Shown: positions 1 to 7,802 of the stretch, one piece after another
How positions within the stretch are numbered: position 1 is the stretch's first letter
Layout of the letters: every line of letters begins with the position of its first letter
From: an uncultured Veillonella sp.
GTDB lineage: Bacteria; Bacillota; Negativicutes; Veillonellales; Veillonellaceae
NCBI RefSeq assembly: GCF_934230905.1
Contig: NZ_CAKQFJ010000022.1
Location: 1 to 33,890 of the forward strand
Length of the DNA stretch: 33,890 nt
Direction: 5' to 3'
The notes under the pieces: model-generated
Database searches by the model: none
Seen by the model: the letters and a program-made list of their open reading frames with translations, nothing else
Told to the model about the DNA's origin: nothing
Translations under genes and position numbers: made by a program

Positions 1-3000
1 TATGAGGCAGCTAATAGCAAAGTTGAGTGGGATAGTCGAAATAATCGACGTGAAACGATGACCGGTGTAGATCAAGGTCGTATTGGTGGTGCTGGTGAAA
101 CAACAGTAGTTGCAGGCCGAGATATATCTATGGCGGCGGGCATTATTACTTCTGATGTAAATACGCATGTAGCGGCTGGCCATAATGTAACGATGAAAGC
201 CATGAATGCTACACATGAACTGGAAGAACATCGTTTTGACAAGGGCAAATCTGGCGGTGGACATTCTCAAACGACGGAGTCTCATGACCTTGTTAAAGCT
301 CAATCATCTGTTGGTAGTAGCATTGAAGGTAAGAACATTTCTGTTGTAGCCTCTGATGCTGTACAACTTGAAGGCAGTCAACTATTAGCGGCAGACACAG
401 TGAAAGTATCTGGTGATACGGTTGAATTAAATACGGCGAAGGCAAATAGTACAGTCAATCATGTGTATCTAGATAAAAAGAAAAGCTTTGTCAAACGTGA
501 AAGTACCAATGCTGTTGATGATGCAACTACTACAGTTGTAACAGGCTCTACAGTAAGTGGTAAAGATATACAGCTTACAAGTGCTCAAGATGTAACCGGT
601 CAATCTGCTCAAATTATAGGTGAGAATGCCGTATCTGTTACCGCTGGTGGTAAGGTAGATCTTGGTGCAGATAAAGCGATTACAGATGGTACCAGTGTAT
701 ATCGTCATAAGAAATCTGGTTTGCTTGGTAGTACAGGAATAGGCTTTACTATAGGTAAAGAGAAACACAATATAGATGAAACTAACCATGAAGAAACTAC
801 TGTACGAAATACAATTGCCAGCACGAAAGGTAATGTTACCGTCAAAGCGAATGATAGAGTTCACATTACAAGCGCAGATATTGTTGCTAAAGAAGGCGCT
901 GTGTTAGATGGATCTGCGGTTATATTAGATGGTAATGTAAACCATAATCACATGAGTCACGATGAACGCTATAAGAAGACGGGGCTTACCGTATCCTTGG
1001 GTGGTGCAGTGGTTGATACGCTTACTAATGCAACTCGTACTATAAAACAAGCGGGTAGCCGTGATGATAAGCGTTTAGCTGCACTTGAACTCAATGAAGC
1101 ACGTCAACAATTGCAAGATGGCTATGCGGCGGTAGATAAAGCGGTTAAGGGCGTCAAACTTCGTGATCCTGATGGTAAAGTATTAAAAGACACAAAAAAT
1201 CATTCCCGACGCGGTCAAAAAAATATTGACGATGCTATTAATTTGTCTGTGAGCATTGGTAGCACGTCAAGGAAGCAAGGACAAGTAGTAGATACAAATA
1301 CATATCAAGGTGGTACTCTTGTTAGTGATAGTGAAGTACAAATCAAGGCTCGTGATGCTCAGCAAAGTGGTATTGGTTTAACTGGTGAAACAGTACAAGC
1401 AAAAAAACTAGTATTAGATAGTGCTAGTGATATCAACCTTGCAGCGGGCAAAAATACTGTAGATGTTAAGAATACCTATAAAAGTTCTGGTTGGAGCGTA
1501 GGTGCTGGCATTAGTTTGACTGGTGGTGGTCTTCTCGACATTAATGCAAGTGGCAATATGGCTCGTCAAAATGGCGATATCCATCAAGAAAACTATGTAC
1601 CAACGACGATTAAAGCCGCACAATTAGCACAACTTAAAGCAAAGCGAGATACTACTATTATTGGTTCTACTGTATCTGGTAAGAAAGTTGAAGTTGATAC
1701 AGGTCGAGATTTACATATGCAAAGCTTACAAGATGTAGATAACTTTAAAGAACACAGTAAGTCTGCTGGCTTCTCTGTTTCCTCTAAACCTAATTTCAAG
1801 GATCCAACTGGTAGTATAAGTGCTAGTGTAGGACGCATTGATAGTAAATGGAAAAGCGTGACTCATCAAGCCGGTATTTTTGCTGGCGAAGATGGCTATG
1901 ATATTCATGTAGGGAATGGTACTACATTAGAAGGTGCCGTTATTAAAAGTGAAGCTCCAAAAGCTAAGAATACATTGACTACCAAATCTCTTAAGATGAA
2001 AGATATCCAAAACGAAGCCGAGTATACATATAGCAACAATGGGATTGGCTATAACTACTATGGTAGTAAAAAGAAACTTGAAGAGATGAAGACCAATGAT
2101 AAAAAAGGCTATGATAAGATCTATAATAATATCGGTCTAGTTCCAAATTTAGGCTTAGGCTCTAAAGGTAAAGCAAGTTCGACTACTCAATCTGCTATTT
2201 CTGATGGTATACTAACTGTAGATGGTAAACAAATTGATACTAAGACAATTAATACCAATACCGAAAATACATTGCATCAACTAGATAAGATATTTGATAA
2301 AAAGAAAATTGAAGAACGTCAGGAACTAGCACGTTTATTTGCTAAGAATGCATTCGAAGAAGTACATCGTTTAAGTGATAAATATCATTGGAAAGAAGGC
2401 GGTCCAGAAAAAGTAGCTTTGCATGCTGCAATAGGTGAGATTACTGCGCAATTGGCAGGTAATCCAAATGGATCTGGTGCTATGGCGGCAGGGATTAATG
2501 AGTTAGCTATTAAAAAGATTATTGATAAGGTGGGAAAAAAGCATCCGGATCAAGCACAAATATTAAGTGCCGCTTTAGGTGTAGTGGTTAATAAAGTTTT
2601 GGGGAAACCCTCTACAAGTGGTGGTGCTGTATCTGTACTTGGTACTAAATTTAATGATCAGAAAAATGGTGATAATTCAGAAGGTATGTTTGCGACATTT
2701 GATGATGCTGCCAATGCCGCTCAGCAAAAAATAGCTGAGGAACAAGAAGGTCAAGAGTTTGATATTTACAGTGAGGATGTTTATGGTCCTGAATATAAAA
2801 CTGAGGCTATAACTAGTAACGCTCCAGTTTATTATGCTGCAAAATTAGGGATAGAGTCTGCAAAGGTAACTGAAGAATATAGGTTGGCAGGAATATTACT
2901 TGAACAAGCTCTCACAGGGGCCGGGGATACGCATTTTTATGAAGGTTCTTTAGCGTCTCAACGGCTATCGAATGATTATAATACTAGATCCGAATTATAT

Positions 3001-3297
3001 AAGGCTGGTAAAAGTATTCCCGTTGGAACAACTCGCCCTTTTTATATAAGTGTTGATACAGATGATGGTGGAAATCATTATGCCTTTGGTCGCATTAAGT
3101 TAGTTGCGAATATATCTCATAACTATGATGGTTCAGTGAGTGCAAGCGGATATGGTATTGATAATTATGATTTTAATAATGCTGGGTCTAGCGGTATTGG
3201 AAATTTAATTGCAACATCTGCTTATGAGTTACAACGATGTGGATTGTTAAAACCTTATGTGTATACGGTAGATTTTAGTGTGAGTATATATGGATAG
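1..3297 (+). CDS. CdiA/FhaB-type haemagglutinin exoprotein, C-terminal part (5' truncated by window edge)
   Basis: The frame is open from base 1, so the ATG at 58 is not the start and about 1098 C-terminal residues are visible. Most of it is filamentous-haemagglutinin beta-helix repeat sequence, with recurring phrases such as GSTVSGKDIQLTSAQDV and AGKNTVDVKNTYKSSG. Around nt 2150-2650 there is a pre-toxin-like region (SAISDGILTVDGK, then HAAIGEITAQLAGNPNGSGAMAAGINELA) of the kind that precedes variable toxin tips in two-partner-secretion CdiA proteins. The last 180 or so residues (from about nt 2750) differ from the repeats: they are beta-rich and polar, with a D-x-Y-D-F segment at nt 3160-3174. 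I infer secretion through an outer-membrane TpsB/CdiB partner encoded outside the window, and contact-dependent toxicity of the tip. The tip's activity is not recognised. The end overlaps the next gene by 8 bp. Confidence 0.85.
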   Translation, partial: YEAANSKVEWDSRNNRRETMTGVDQGRIGGAGETTVVAGRDISMAAGIITSDVNTHVAAGHNVTMKAMNATHELEEHRFDKGKSGGGHSQTTESHDLVKAQSSVGSSIEGKNISVVASDAVQLEGSQLLAADTVKVSGDTVELNTAKANSTVNHVYLDKKKSFVKRESTNAVDDATTTVVTGSTVSGKDIQLTSAQDVTGQSAQIIGENAVSVTAGGKVDLGADKAITDGTSVYRHKKSGLLGSTGIGFTIGKEKHNIDETNHEETTVRNTIASTKGNVTVKANDRVHITSADIVAKEGAVLDGSAVILDGNVNHNHMSHDERYKKTGLTVSLGGAVVDTLTNATRTIKQAGSRDDKRLAALELNEARQQLQDGYAAVDKAVKGVKLRDPDGKVLKDTKNHSRRGQKNIDDAINLSVSIGSTSRKQGQVVDTNTYQGGTLVSDSEVQIKARDAQQSGIGLTGETVQAKKLVLDSASDINLAAGKNTVDVKNTYKSSGWSVGAGISLTGGGLLDINASGNMARQNGDIHQENYVPTTIKAAQLAQLKAKRDTTIIGSTVSGKKVEVDTGRDLHMQSLQDVDNFKEHSKSAGFSVSSKPNFKDPTGSISASVGRIDSKWKSVTHQAGIFAGEDGYDIHVGNGTTLEGAVIKSEAPKAKNTLTTKSLKMKDIQNEAEYTYSNNGIGYNYYGSKKKLEEMKTNDKKGYDKIYNNIGLVPNLGLGSKGKASSTTQSAISDGILTVDGKQIDTKTINTNTENTLHQLDKIFDKKKIEERQELARLFAKNAFEEVHRLSDKYHWKEGGPEKVALHAAIGEITAQLAGNPNGSGAMAAGINELAIKKIIDKVGKKHPDQAQILSAALGVVVNKVLGKPSTSGGAVSVLGTKFNDQKNGDNSEGMFATFDDAANAAQQKIAEEQEGQEFDIYSEDVYGPEYKTEAITSNAPVYYAAKLGIESAKVTEEYRLAGILLEQALTGAGDTHFYEGSLASQRLSNDYNTRSELYKAGKSIPVGTTRPFYISVDTDDGGNHYAFGRIKLVANISHNYDGSVSASGYGIDNYDFNNAGSSGIGNLIATSAYELQRCGLLKPYVYTVDFSVSIYG

Positions 3298-3787
3298 AAT
3301 TATATATTATATAAAAATTTTTTTTGAGATTGTAATCACTATATTTAAAGTTATTACAAACGTTGTCCTAGGATATATAGGCATTGGGCTTTTATTAATC
3401 CTTCCCTTAATAGGCTGGTCTGGGTATGAATATTATACATACCGGTTTGTTATTGATGGACAATATAATGTGATTAGTGATCAAAAGACTCCTTATCACT
3501 TGATTACTAATGGACAGTCAATGGTAATAATAGATAATATTATTTACGCTTATAGAACGGGTTTATTTTTGGTTATTGATCAATCTAGTAATAATATAAA
3601 AGTTTATGTAGATAATCAAATTGATTTTGAGTTCTATATGAAGTTAAAGCGAGAATTTTATGGAGATTTAATTACTATTGCATCTATAGAATCAATAGCT
3701 TTGTCGGATAGAGACTATGAACAATATCTTAGATTAAAAAATATAAAAACTAATTTTCCAAGACAAGGAGTTAAATTCGTTTTATGA
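3290..3787 (+). CDS. Candidate CdiI-like immunity protein, membrane-anchored, 165 aa
   Basis: The ATG lies inside the last codons of the exoprotein gene (8-bp overlap), which suggests translational coupling; no clear separate Shine-Dalgarno is visible. The first 50 or so residues are strongly hydrophobic, with one or two membrane segments (VVLGYIGIGLLLILPLIGW is the clearest). A roughly 115-residue soluble domain rich in I, D, N and Y follows. No family is recognised. A short gene directly after a CdiA-type tip is normally its immunity gene. A membrane anchor with a soluble domain would fit protection against a toxin acting at the inner membrane or in the periplasm. The gene is more AT-rich than its surroundings, consistent with a swapped toxin/immunity cassette. 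The immunity role is inferred from position only. Confidence 0.6.
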   Translation: MDRIIYYIKIFFEIVITIFKVITNVVLGYIGIGLLLILPLIGWSGYEYYTYRFVIDGQYNVISDQKTPYHLITNGQSMVIIDNIIYAYRTGLFLVIDQSSNNIKVYVDNQIDFEFYMKLKREFYGDLITIASIESIALSDRDYEQYLRLKNIKTNFPRQGVKFVL

Positions 3788-3939
3788 TAAATATTTAATG
3801 ATGAGTAGTAGCCATAATTTTGTGTAAACGTGTTTTATTCTCAACTGCCAAATATATTTTTTAACTGGCTAAATGTCGGAAGCGATACCGTTATGGTGTC
3901 ATCCTAATATTTAGTTGTACGCCGGATAGGCATGATTAA

Positions 3940-3985
3940 GGGGCTGCAACTAGAATGCGATAAAACCGGATCCTGTTACAGCCCC
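3940..3985. terminator. Hairpin between convergent genes
   Basis: GGGGCTGCAAC (3940-3950) pairs with GTTACAGCCCC (3975-3985), an 11-bp stem with one G-U wobble and a 24-nt loop. It sits between the immunity gene and the convergent small gene at 4007. There is no strong T-run on either side, so termination is plausible but not certain. I see no gene in 3788-4006. Confidence 0.45.
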
Positions 3986-4006
3986 ATGATTGTAGCCCTT
4001 TTACTA

Positions 4007-4237
4007 CTAAAATGATTTTTTACCTAATGTAGGGTGGCTACACCGTTTTAATGTTAGCGTATCAATCATATGAACCGCTTCGTCCAATGTAAGGTCCTCA
4101 CGTTTTGTAGGCGTTTCGAGAACTGCTAACGGATGGTCTGTGCCCACCTCGCCGGATGGCAAATAGATATATTCTTGATTGATTGTATCGCCAAAGATAT
4201 AGCCTGCTTGTAAATGCTCTTTATGGATGCGACTCAT
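4007..4237 (-). CDS. Small hypothetical protein, 76 aa
   Basis: I do not recognise this protein. It is polar, has no membrane segment or signal peptide, and contains one cysteine near the C-terminus (LKRCSHPTLGKKSF). The start is well supported: reading on the minus strand, AAAGGAG lies 5-6 nt before the ATG at 4237. It is the last gene of a minus-strand group with the phosphoesterase and DUF4931 genes upstream of it. The composition looks like a small cytosolic protein (TPTKREDLTLDEAVHMIDTL could form an amphipathic helix). Function unknown. Confidence 0.6.
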   Translation of the reverse strand: MSRIHKEHLQAGYIFGDTINQEYIYLPSGEVGTDHPLAVLETPTKREDLTLDEAVHMIDTLTLKRCSHPTLGKKSF

Positions 4238-4255
4238 AATGCTCCTTTATAAATG

Positions 4256-4295
4256 TATGATGCACATTTGAATAGTATGTCAGTTATGCATCATA
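4256..4295. repeat. 9-bp inverted repeat between two minus-strand genes
   Basis: TATGATGCA (4256-4264) and TGCATCATA (4287-4295) are perfect inverted repeats 22 nt apart. They lie between the stop of the phosphoesterase gene (4305) and the start of the 76-aa gene. There is no T-run, so this may be a weak processing or attenuation hairpin, or chance. Confidence 0.3.
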
Positions 4296-4304
4296 GGAAT
4301 TCAA

Positions 4305-5126
4305 TTATAGTATTTTTTGTATCTTAAATTCTGCATAGTCTGCAGAGACAAGTTCTAATTTAGTGGTTCCAAATGTTGAAGGAATCCGTTTGAATGAAAT
4401 CTGGTCATGTAAATGGCCAAATATACATATATCTACATGATAGCGCTCCATAAGGTCTGTAAAGCCTGATGGGGCGTTATTTTCATTGAATGGTGGATAA
4501 TGTAACAATAGAATGCGCGTTATAGGTGGTGGTTCACTGGTATTCTCTGTTTTAGCATGTTCCTTTTGCAACGCTTGGATAGCGTGCTCCATTTCTTGTA
4601 ATGCCGCTTCGGTACGCATAATTTCTCTGTCATAGATAGATTGATCCGTATCCGGTTTAAAGTTAGCATCATCAGGGCAAATATATCCTCGTGTACCGCC
4701 AAAGGCCAAGATAAGCTGACTTTCACCTTGAGTATGTTTACTATTTTCAGCATCATCATTAGAGTCCTCATTTGTATTGAGATTAATGATGCGGGCTGTA
4801 CCATGACCTTGTATAAAGTTAATACTATCGCCCATGGCTTGTTTCATTTTATTTGCCGATGACCACCAATAATCGTGATTGCCACGAATCATAAATTTTT
4901 GACCTGGAAGGCTGGCGATTTCGTTGAGGTCGTATAGTGCGTCATTGAGGCGTAAAGCCCAGCTCATATCACCTACAAGAAAGATGATGTCCTCATCGGT
5001 GACGGTGGACAGCCAATGTTCTTTTATACGTTGCCAATGATTGTCCCAGTGGGGGCCAAAAATATTCATTGGCTTCGTAGGCGGATTACCCGATAGATGA
5101 AGGTCTCCAATGGCGTAAATATTCAT
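4305..5126 (-). CDS. Calcineurin-like metallophosphoesterase, 273 aa
   Basis: This is a cytosolic predicted phosphohydrolase of the calcineurin-like (Metallophos) superfamily. The dimetal-site motifs appear in the usual order: GDLHLSG near the N-terminus (D8, H10), GDMSWA (D53), RGNHDYWW (N83, H84), an H in LLLHYPP, and GHLHDQ close to the C-terminus. A run of acidic and polar residues around positions 118-135 (NTNEDSNDDAENSKHTQGES) looks like a surface loop insertion. There is no signal peptide. AAGGAT precedes the ATG. The gene follows the DUF4931 gene by 51 bp and is probably co-transcribed with it. The substrate cannot be told from sequence. Confidence 0.85.
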   Translation of the reverse strand: MNIYAIGDLHLSGNPPTKPMNIFGPHWDNHWQRIKEHWLSTVTDEDIIFLVGDMSWALRLNDALYDLNEIASLPGQKFMIRGNHDYWWSSANKMKQAMGDSINFIQGHGTARIINLNTNEDSNDDAENSKHTQGESQLILAFGGTRGYICPDDANFKPDTDQSIYDREIMRTEAALQEMEHAIQALQKEHAKTENTSEPPPITRILLLHYPPFNENNAPSGFTDLMERYHVDICIFGHLHDQISFKRIPSTFGTTKLELVSADYAEFKIQKIL

Positions 5127-5177
5127 ATATATCCTTACTAGAGCCCTCTAATCTACAGAGCTTGTAGCAGAGGATTC

Positions 5178-5948
5178 TTATTTTAATGCAAAATAGGGTG
5201 TAATATTGTGTAAAATTTTTGCAGCTCGTTCATCATTGCATGTTTGTGGAATTTTATAGCCCACATAGAGGGGTGTTGTAATGTAGCGAGGAACTACCTT
5301 AATATATTCGTAACCATCTTCTAGTTGATAGAAGAAATAGTTGTACGATTGAGAAAATTTGGACAAGCTATCTAACACATAGCGTATGGTTTGTTGTAGA
5401 CGCATGGCGATGGAACGGACCGGCGCATCAGGTTTATATCGTAAATTATATTCAAAAAAACCAATGATGGGGTGTTTAGATAAGGTAATACGGACGTCTT
5501 GATCTTCGTGCAATAGCCAACCTTCCATGTTTTTAACCGTAATATCTTCGTGGTAATCGTAATTGCGTAAGCCTATAATTTGGCTGTGTGGATGGCGAAT
5601 GGAACCGCCAGACATGGGACCGTGGTTTTTAAAGAAGAGAACAGATTTAAACTCTTTTGTAGAAATCGTTTCGTGCCATCTATCTAATCCGAATTGAATA
5701 ATACGTGTTGCATCATCAACAGATAAGGTAGATAATTCACCTTGGTCGCCTTCTGTTTCGACGATAACCGTAGGCCACGTGTTCTGCAAAACAGGGTATT
5801 TGTTCATGAGCCATATGATATGACCATCTTGCGCTAAAATATCTGTTAACTTTGACCGGTCGCAGAATGGACAGCGCACACTATTGTCACGCATATTTAC
5901 TGGTTTTGTACGGCCTAAAGCAATGTCAAAAATAAGTGGTTCGTTCAT
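5178..5948 (-). CDS. DUF4931 / galactose-1-phosphate uridylyltransferase-like HIT-superfamily protein, 256 aa
   Basis: The protein has an N-terminal CPFC metal-binding pair (C26, C29) and a GalT/HIT-type active-site motif HPHSQ (H119, H121, Q123) within SGGSIRHPHSQIIGL. These are hallmarks of GalT-related nucleotidyl or nucleoside transferases. The length and motif order fit the DUF4931 family better than true GalT, which is about 100 residues longer. No Leloir-pathway gene is nearby, so a classical role in galactose use is unlikely. AAAGGAGG lies just before the ATG. It is the first gene of the minus-strand group and is divergent from the Nudix gene at 6059. The substrate is unknown. Confidence 0.75.
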   Translation of the reverse strand: MNEPLIFDIALGRTKPVNMRDNSVRCPFCDRSKLTDILAQDGHIIWLMNKYPVLQNTWPTVIVETEGDQGELSTLSVDDATRIIQFGLDRWHETISTKEFKSVLFFKNHGPMSGGSIRHPHSQIIGLRNYDYHEDITVKNMEGWLLHEDQDVRITLSKHPIIGFFEYNLRYKPDAPVRSIAMRLQQTIRYVLDSLSKFSQSYNYFFYQLEDGYEYIKVVPRYITTPLYVGYKIPQTCNDERAAKILHNITPYFALK

Positions 5949-5978
5949 GGTGCGCCTCCTTTCTCTTTCATACTTTTA

Positions 5979-5987
5979 ATCATACCA
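5979..5987 (-). promoter_or_regulatory. Extended -10 element for the minus-strand DUF4931 group
   Basis: On the minus strand this reads TGGTATGAT, an extended -10 (TGn plus TATGAT), about 30 nt upstream of the start at 5948. No good -35 hexamer is visible. Confidence 0.4.
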
Positions 5988-6014
5988 TAAATGACGGTAT
6001 TACACATGAAATAA

Positions 6015-6023
6015 TGGTATAAT
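6015..6023 (+). promoter_or_regulatory. Extended -10 promoter for the Nudix/mutY genes
   Basis: TGGTATAAT is a consensus extended -10 placed 36 nt before the Nudix ATG. It mirrors the minus-strand element at 5979-5987: ATACCAT at 5982-5988 and ATGGTAT at 6014-6020 are inverted repeats. Confidence 0.6.
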
Positions 6024-6058
6024 ATATTAATAATCTTTACCAAATTATAGGAGGTCTT

Positions 6059-6580
6059 ATGAAACCTACAACCTTGGTATTTCCCATAGATGAACAACAC
6101 AGAATTTTGCTAGGTCGTAAGAAACGTGGCTTTGGTGCCGATAAATATAATGGCTTTGGTGGTAAAATCAATGCTGGTGAAAGCTTTCGCCAATGCGCCG
6201 TTCGTGAACTATATGAGGAATCGGGCATTCTTGTTAATGCCGATGATTTAGAGTGCGTAGCCCTTTTTGACTTTCAGTTCCCTTATGATGAAAGTCTAAC
6301 CCATGTGGGCTATGTATATTTTGTGCGTGTTACCGATGTAAAGCCTATTGAATCAGACGAGATGGAACCACATTGGTTTGCATTGGCCGATGTGCCTTAT
6401 GAGCATATGTGGGAAGGGGACCGTACGTGGCTTCCTATGCTATTAGAGGGGAAGTTGCTAAAGGGACCTATCCGATTTGGCCCAGATAACAGTCATGTAG
6501 AGAACATGCGTTTAACAGAGGTCGACACAGTCATGGAAAGTGAACTGTTAGCGCGCATTGATTTATATATTAATGAATAG
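6059..6580 (+). CDS. Nudix hydrolase, MutT/MTH1-like 8-oxo-dGTP diphosphatase, 173 aa
   Basis: A complete Nudix box GxxxxxExxxxxxxREUxEExGU spans residues 35-57 (from GKINAGESFR to REL-EESGI), with the metal-binding E50, E53 and E54 present. The preceding KYNGFGGK resembles the substrate pocket of MTH1/NUDT1-type enzymes, which hydrolyse 8-oxo-dGTP and 2-oxo-dATP. This is the best basis for a nucleotide-pool sanitising role. AGGAGGT (6049-6055) sits 3-4 nt before the ATG. The gene directly precedes mutY (52-bp gap), the classical partner in oxidised-guanine defence. Other Nudix substrates cannot be excluded. Confidence 0.85.
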   Translation: MKPTTLVFPIDEQHRILLGRKKRGFGADKYNGFGGKINAGESFRQCAVRELYEESGILVNADDLECVALFDFQFPYDESLTHVGYVYFVRVTDVKPIESDEMEPHWFALADVPYEHMWEGDRTWLPMLLEGKLLKGPIRFGPDNSHVENMRLTEVDTVMESELLARIDLYINE

Positions 6581-6632
6581 AGTATAGTGAAAGTATAGGA
6601 TGTGCTTTCACATATACCTATATTGAGGAACT

Positions 6633-7733
6633 ATGAAAGAGATGAAGAACCCAAAGTGGGTGCCGCAGTTGTTGGCGTGGTATGATGTAAATAAACGGGA
6701 TTTGCCGTGGCGTGACTGCGGTGACCCTTATAAGGTGTGGGTATCTGAGGTAATGAGCCAACAGACCCGCATTGAGGCGATGAAGCCCTATTATGACAAC
6801 TGGATGCGTTTGTTTCCTACATTAGAGGATTTGGCAAAGGCCTCCGAAGATGAAGTAGTGCATGCTTGGCAAGGTCTTGGCTATTATAGCCGTGCTCGTA
6901 ATTTACGCCTTGGTGTGCAAGATGTGGTGAAGAATTACGGCGGTGTGGTTCCTCATAATCGCAAGGATATGGAGTCTTTGAAGGGCGTTGGTTCTTATAC
7001 GGCTGGCGCTGTGCTATCCATGGCCTATGGCGAGCCAGAGGTGGCCGTTGATGGTAATGTGTTGCGTATCTATGCCCGTTTGTACGGCATATTCGATGAT
7101 ATTTTGAGCACAAAGGGCAAGAAGGCCATAACTGCTATCGTAGAGGATACATTGCCTCATGATAGACCAGGCGATTTTAACCAAGCCTTGATGGATTTTG
7201 GTTCAGCCGTATGTATTCCTAAGATGCCACGCTGTGGTGAGTGTCCTATTGTCAATATGTGTCATGCGTACCAACATAATGTAATGGATCAATTGCCTGT
7301 GCGTATCAAGAAAACGAAGGTTGTTGATGTGCCTGTCTTTGTTGGTATCCTTAGTTATGGTGACTATTATTTACTACATAAACGCCCTAATCGAGGCCTC
7401 TTGCGTTCTATGTGGGAATTTCCCTCTGTAGAAAATGCTGATTCCTATGATGCGGCAGAGTCTGGTTTGACTGAACTTGTAGGAATGTTGGGATTTGGAC
7501 TATCCTTGCAACCGGTTATTGTGAAAGAATTAACTCATATATTTTCACATCGCAAATGGTTTATGAAGGCCTTTCGAGGCGATTTGCAGTATGAAGGAGC
7601 CCATACATCAATCGAAGCGATACAAAAGCAATTACCGAAAGATTGGATGCTCATCAAACGGGAGGAATTCGCCGATTATGCTTGGGCGGGACCTCATGGT
7701 AAATTGACAGAATTATGTCCTATTATAGAATAA
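6633..7733 (+). CDS. mutY: A/G-specific adenine glycosylase MutY, 366 aa
   Basis: MutY removes adenine mispaired with 8-oxoguanine. All key elements are visible: the catalytic Glu in SEVMSQQTR (E39), the helix-hairpin-helix LKGVGSYTAG (about 116-125), the catalytic Asp in VAVDGNVLR (D140), and a [4Fe-4S] loop C-x6-C-x2-C-x5-C (C194, C201, C204, C210). The region after about residue 230 is the MutT-like recognition domain (FVGILSYGDYYLLHKRPNRGLLRSMWEFP). The length is normal for bacterial MutY. GAGGA precedes the ATG at 6633, and a second in-frame ATG at 6642 is possible. It is probably transcribed with the upstream Nudix gene. Confidence 0.95.
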   Translation: MKEMKNPKWVPQLLAWYDVNKRDLPWRDCGDPYKVWVSEVMSQQTRIEAMKPYYDNWMRLFPTLEDLAKASEDEVVHAWQGLGYYSRARNLRLGVQDVVKNYGGVVPHNRKDMESLKGVGSYTAGAVLSMAYGEPEVAVDGNVLRIYARLYGIFDDILSTKGKKAITAIVEDTLPHDRPGDFNQALMDFGSAVCIPKMPRCGECPIVNMCHAYQHNVMDQLPVRIKKTKVVDVPVFVGILSYGDYYLLHKRPNRGLLRSMWEFPSVENADSYDAAESGLTELVGMLGFGLSLQPVIVKELTHIFSHRKWFMKAFRGDLQYEGAHTSIEAIQKQLPKDWMLIKREEFADYAWAGPHGKLTELCPIIE

Positions 7734-7739
7734 ATTAAT

Positions 7740-7762
7740 GAGACTAAAACTGATTTTGTCTC
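7740..7762 (+). terminator. Weak hairpin after mutY
   Basis: GAGAC (7740-7744) pairs with GTCTC (7758-7762), extended by AAAA/TTTT with a one-base bulge. No T-run follows, so it is at best a weak terminator before the phosphoesterase gene at 7803. Confidence 0.3.
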
Positions 7763-7802
7763 AATGTATTAGCTATTACTTGATATACAGTTAGGAGCGT
7801 AT

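Noticed and set aside
469..864. 131-codon minus-strand open frame inside the exoprotein gene
   Set aside because: Antisense shadow of repeat sequence, with no start signal and low-complexity Thr/Tyr/Cys content.
3160..3210. Firm assignment of the CdiA tip as a colicin M-type lipid II phosphatase
   Set aside because: Only a D-x-Y-D-F segment fits; the expected His/Arg after it is missing, so this is kept as a hypothesis only.
5146..5174. Nested CCTCT/AGAGG and CTACA/TGTAG pairing between the DUF4931 and phosphoesterase genes
   Set aside because: The stems are only 5 bp each without a T-run; too weak to call a terminator.
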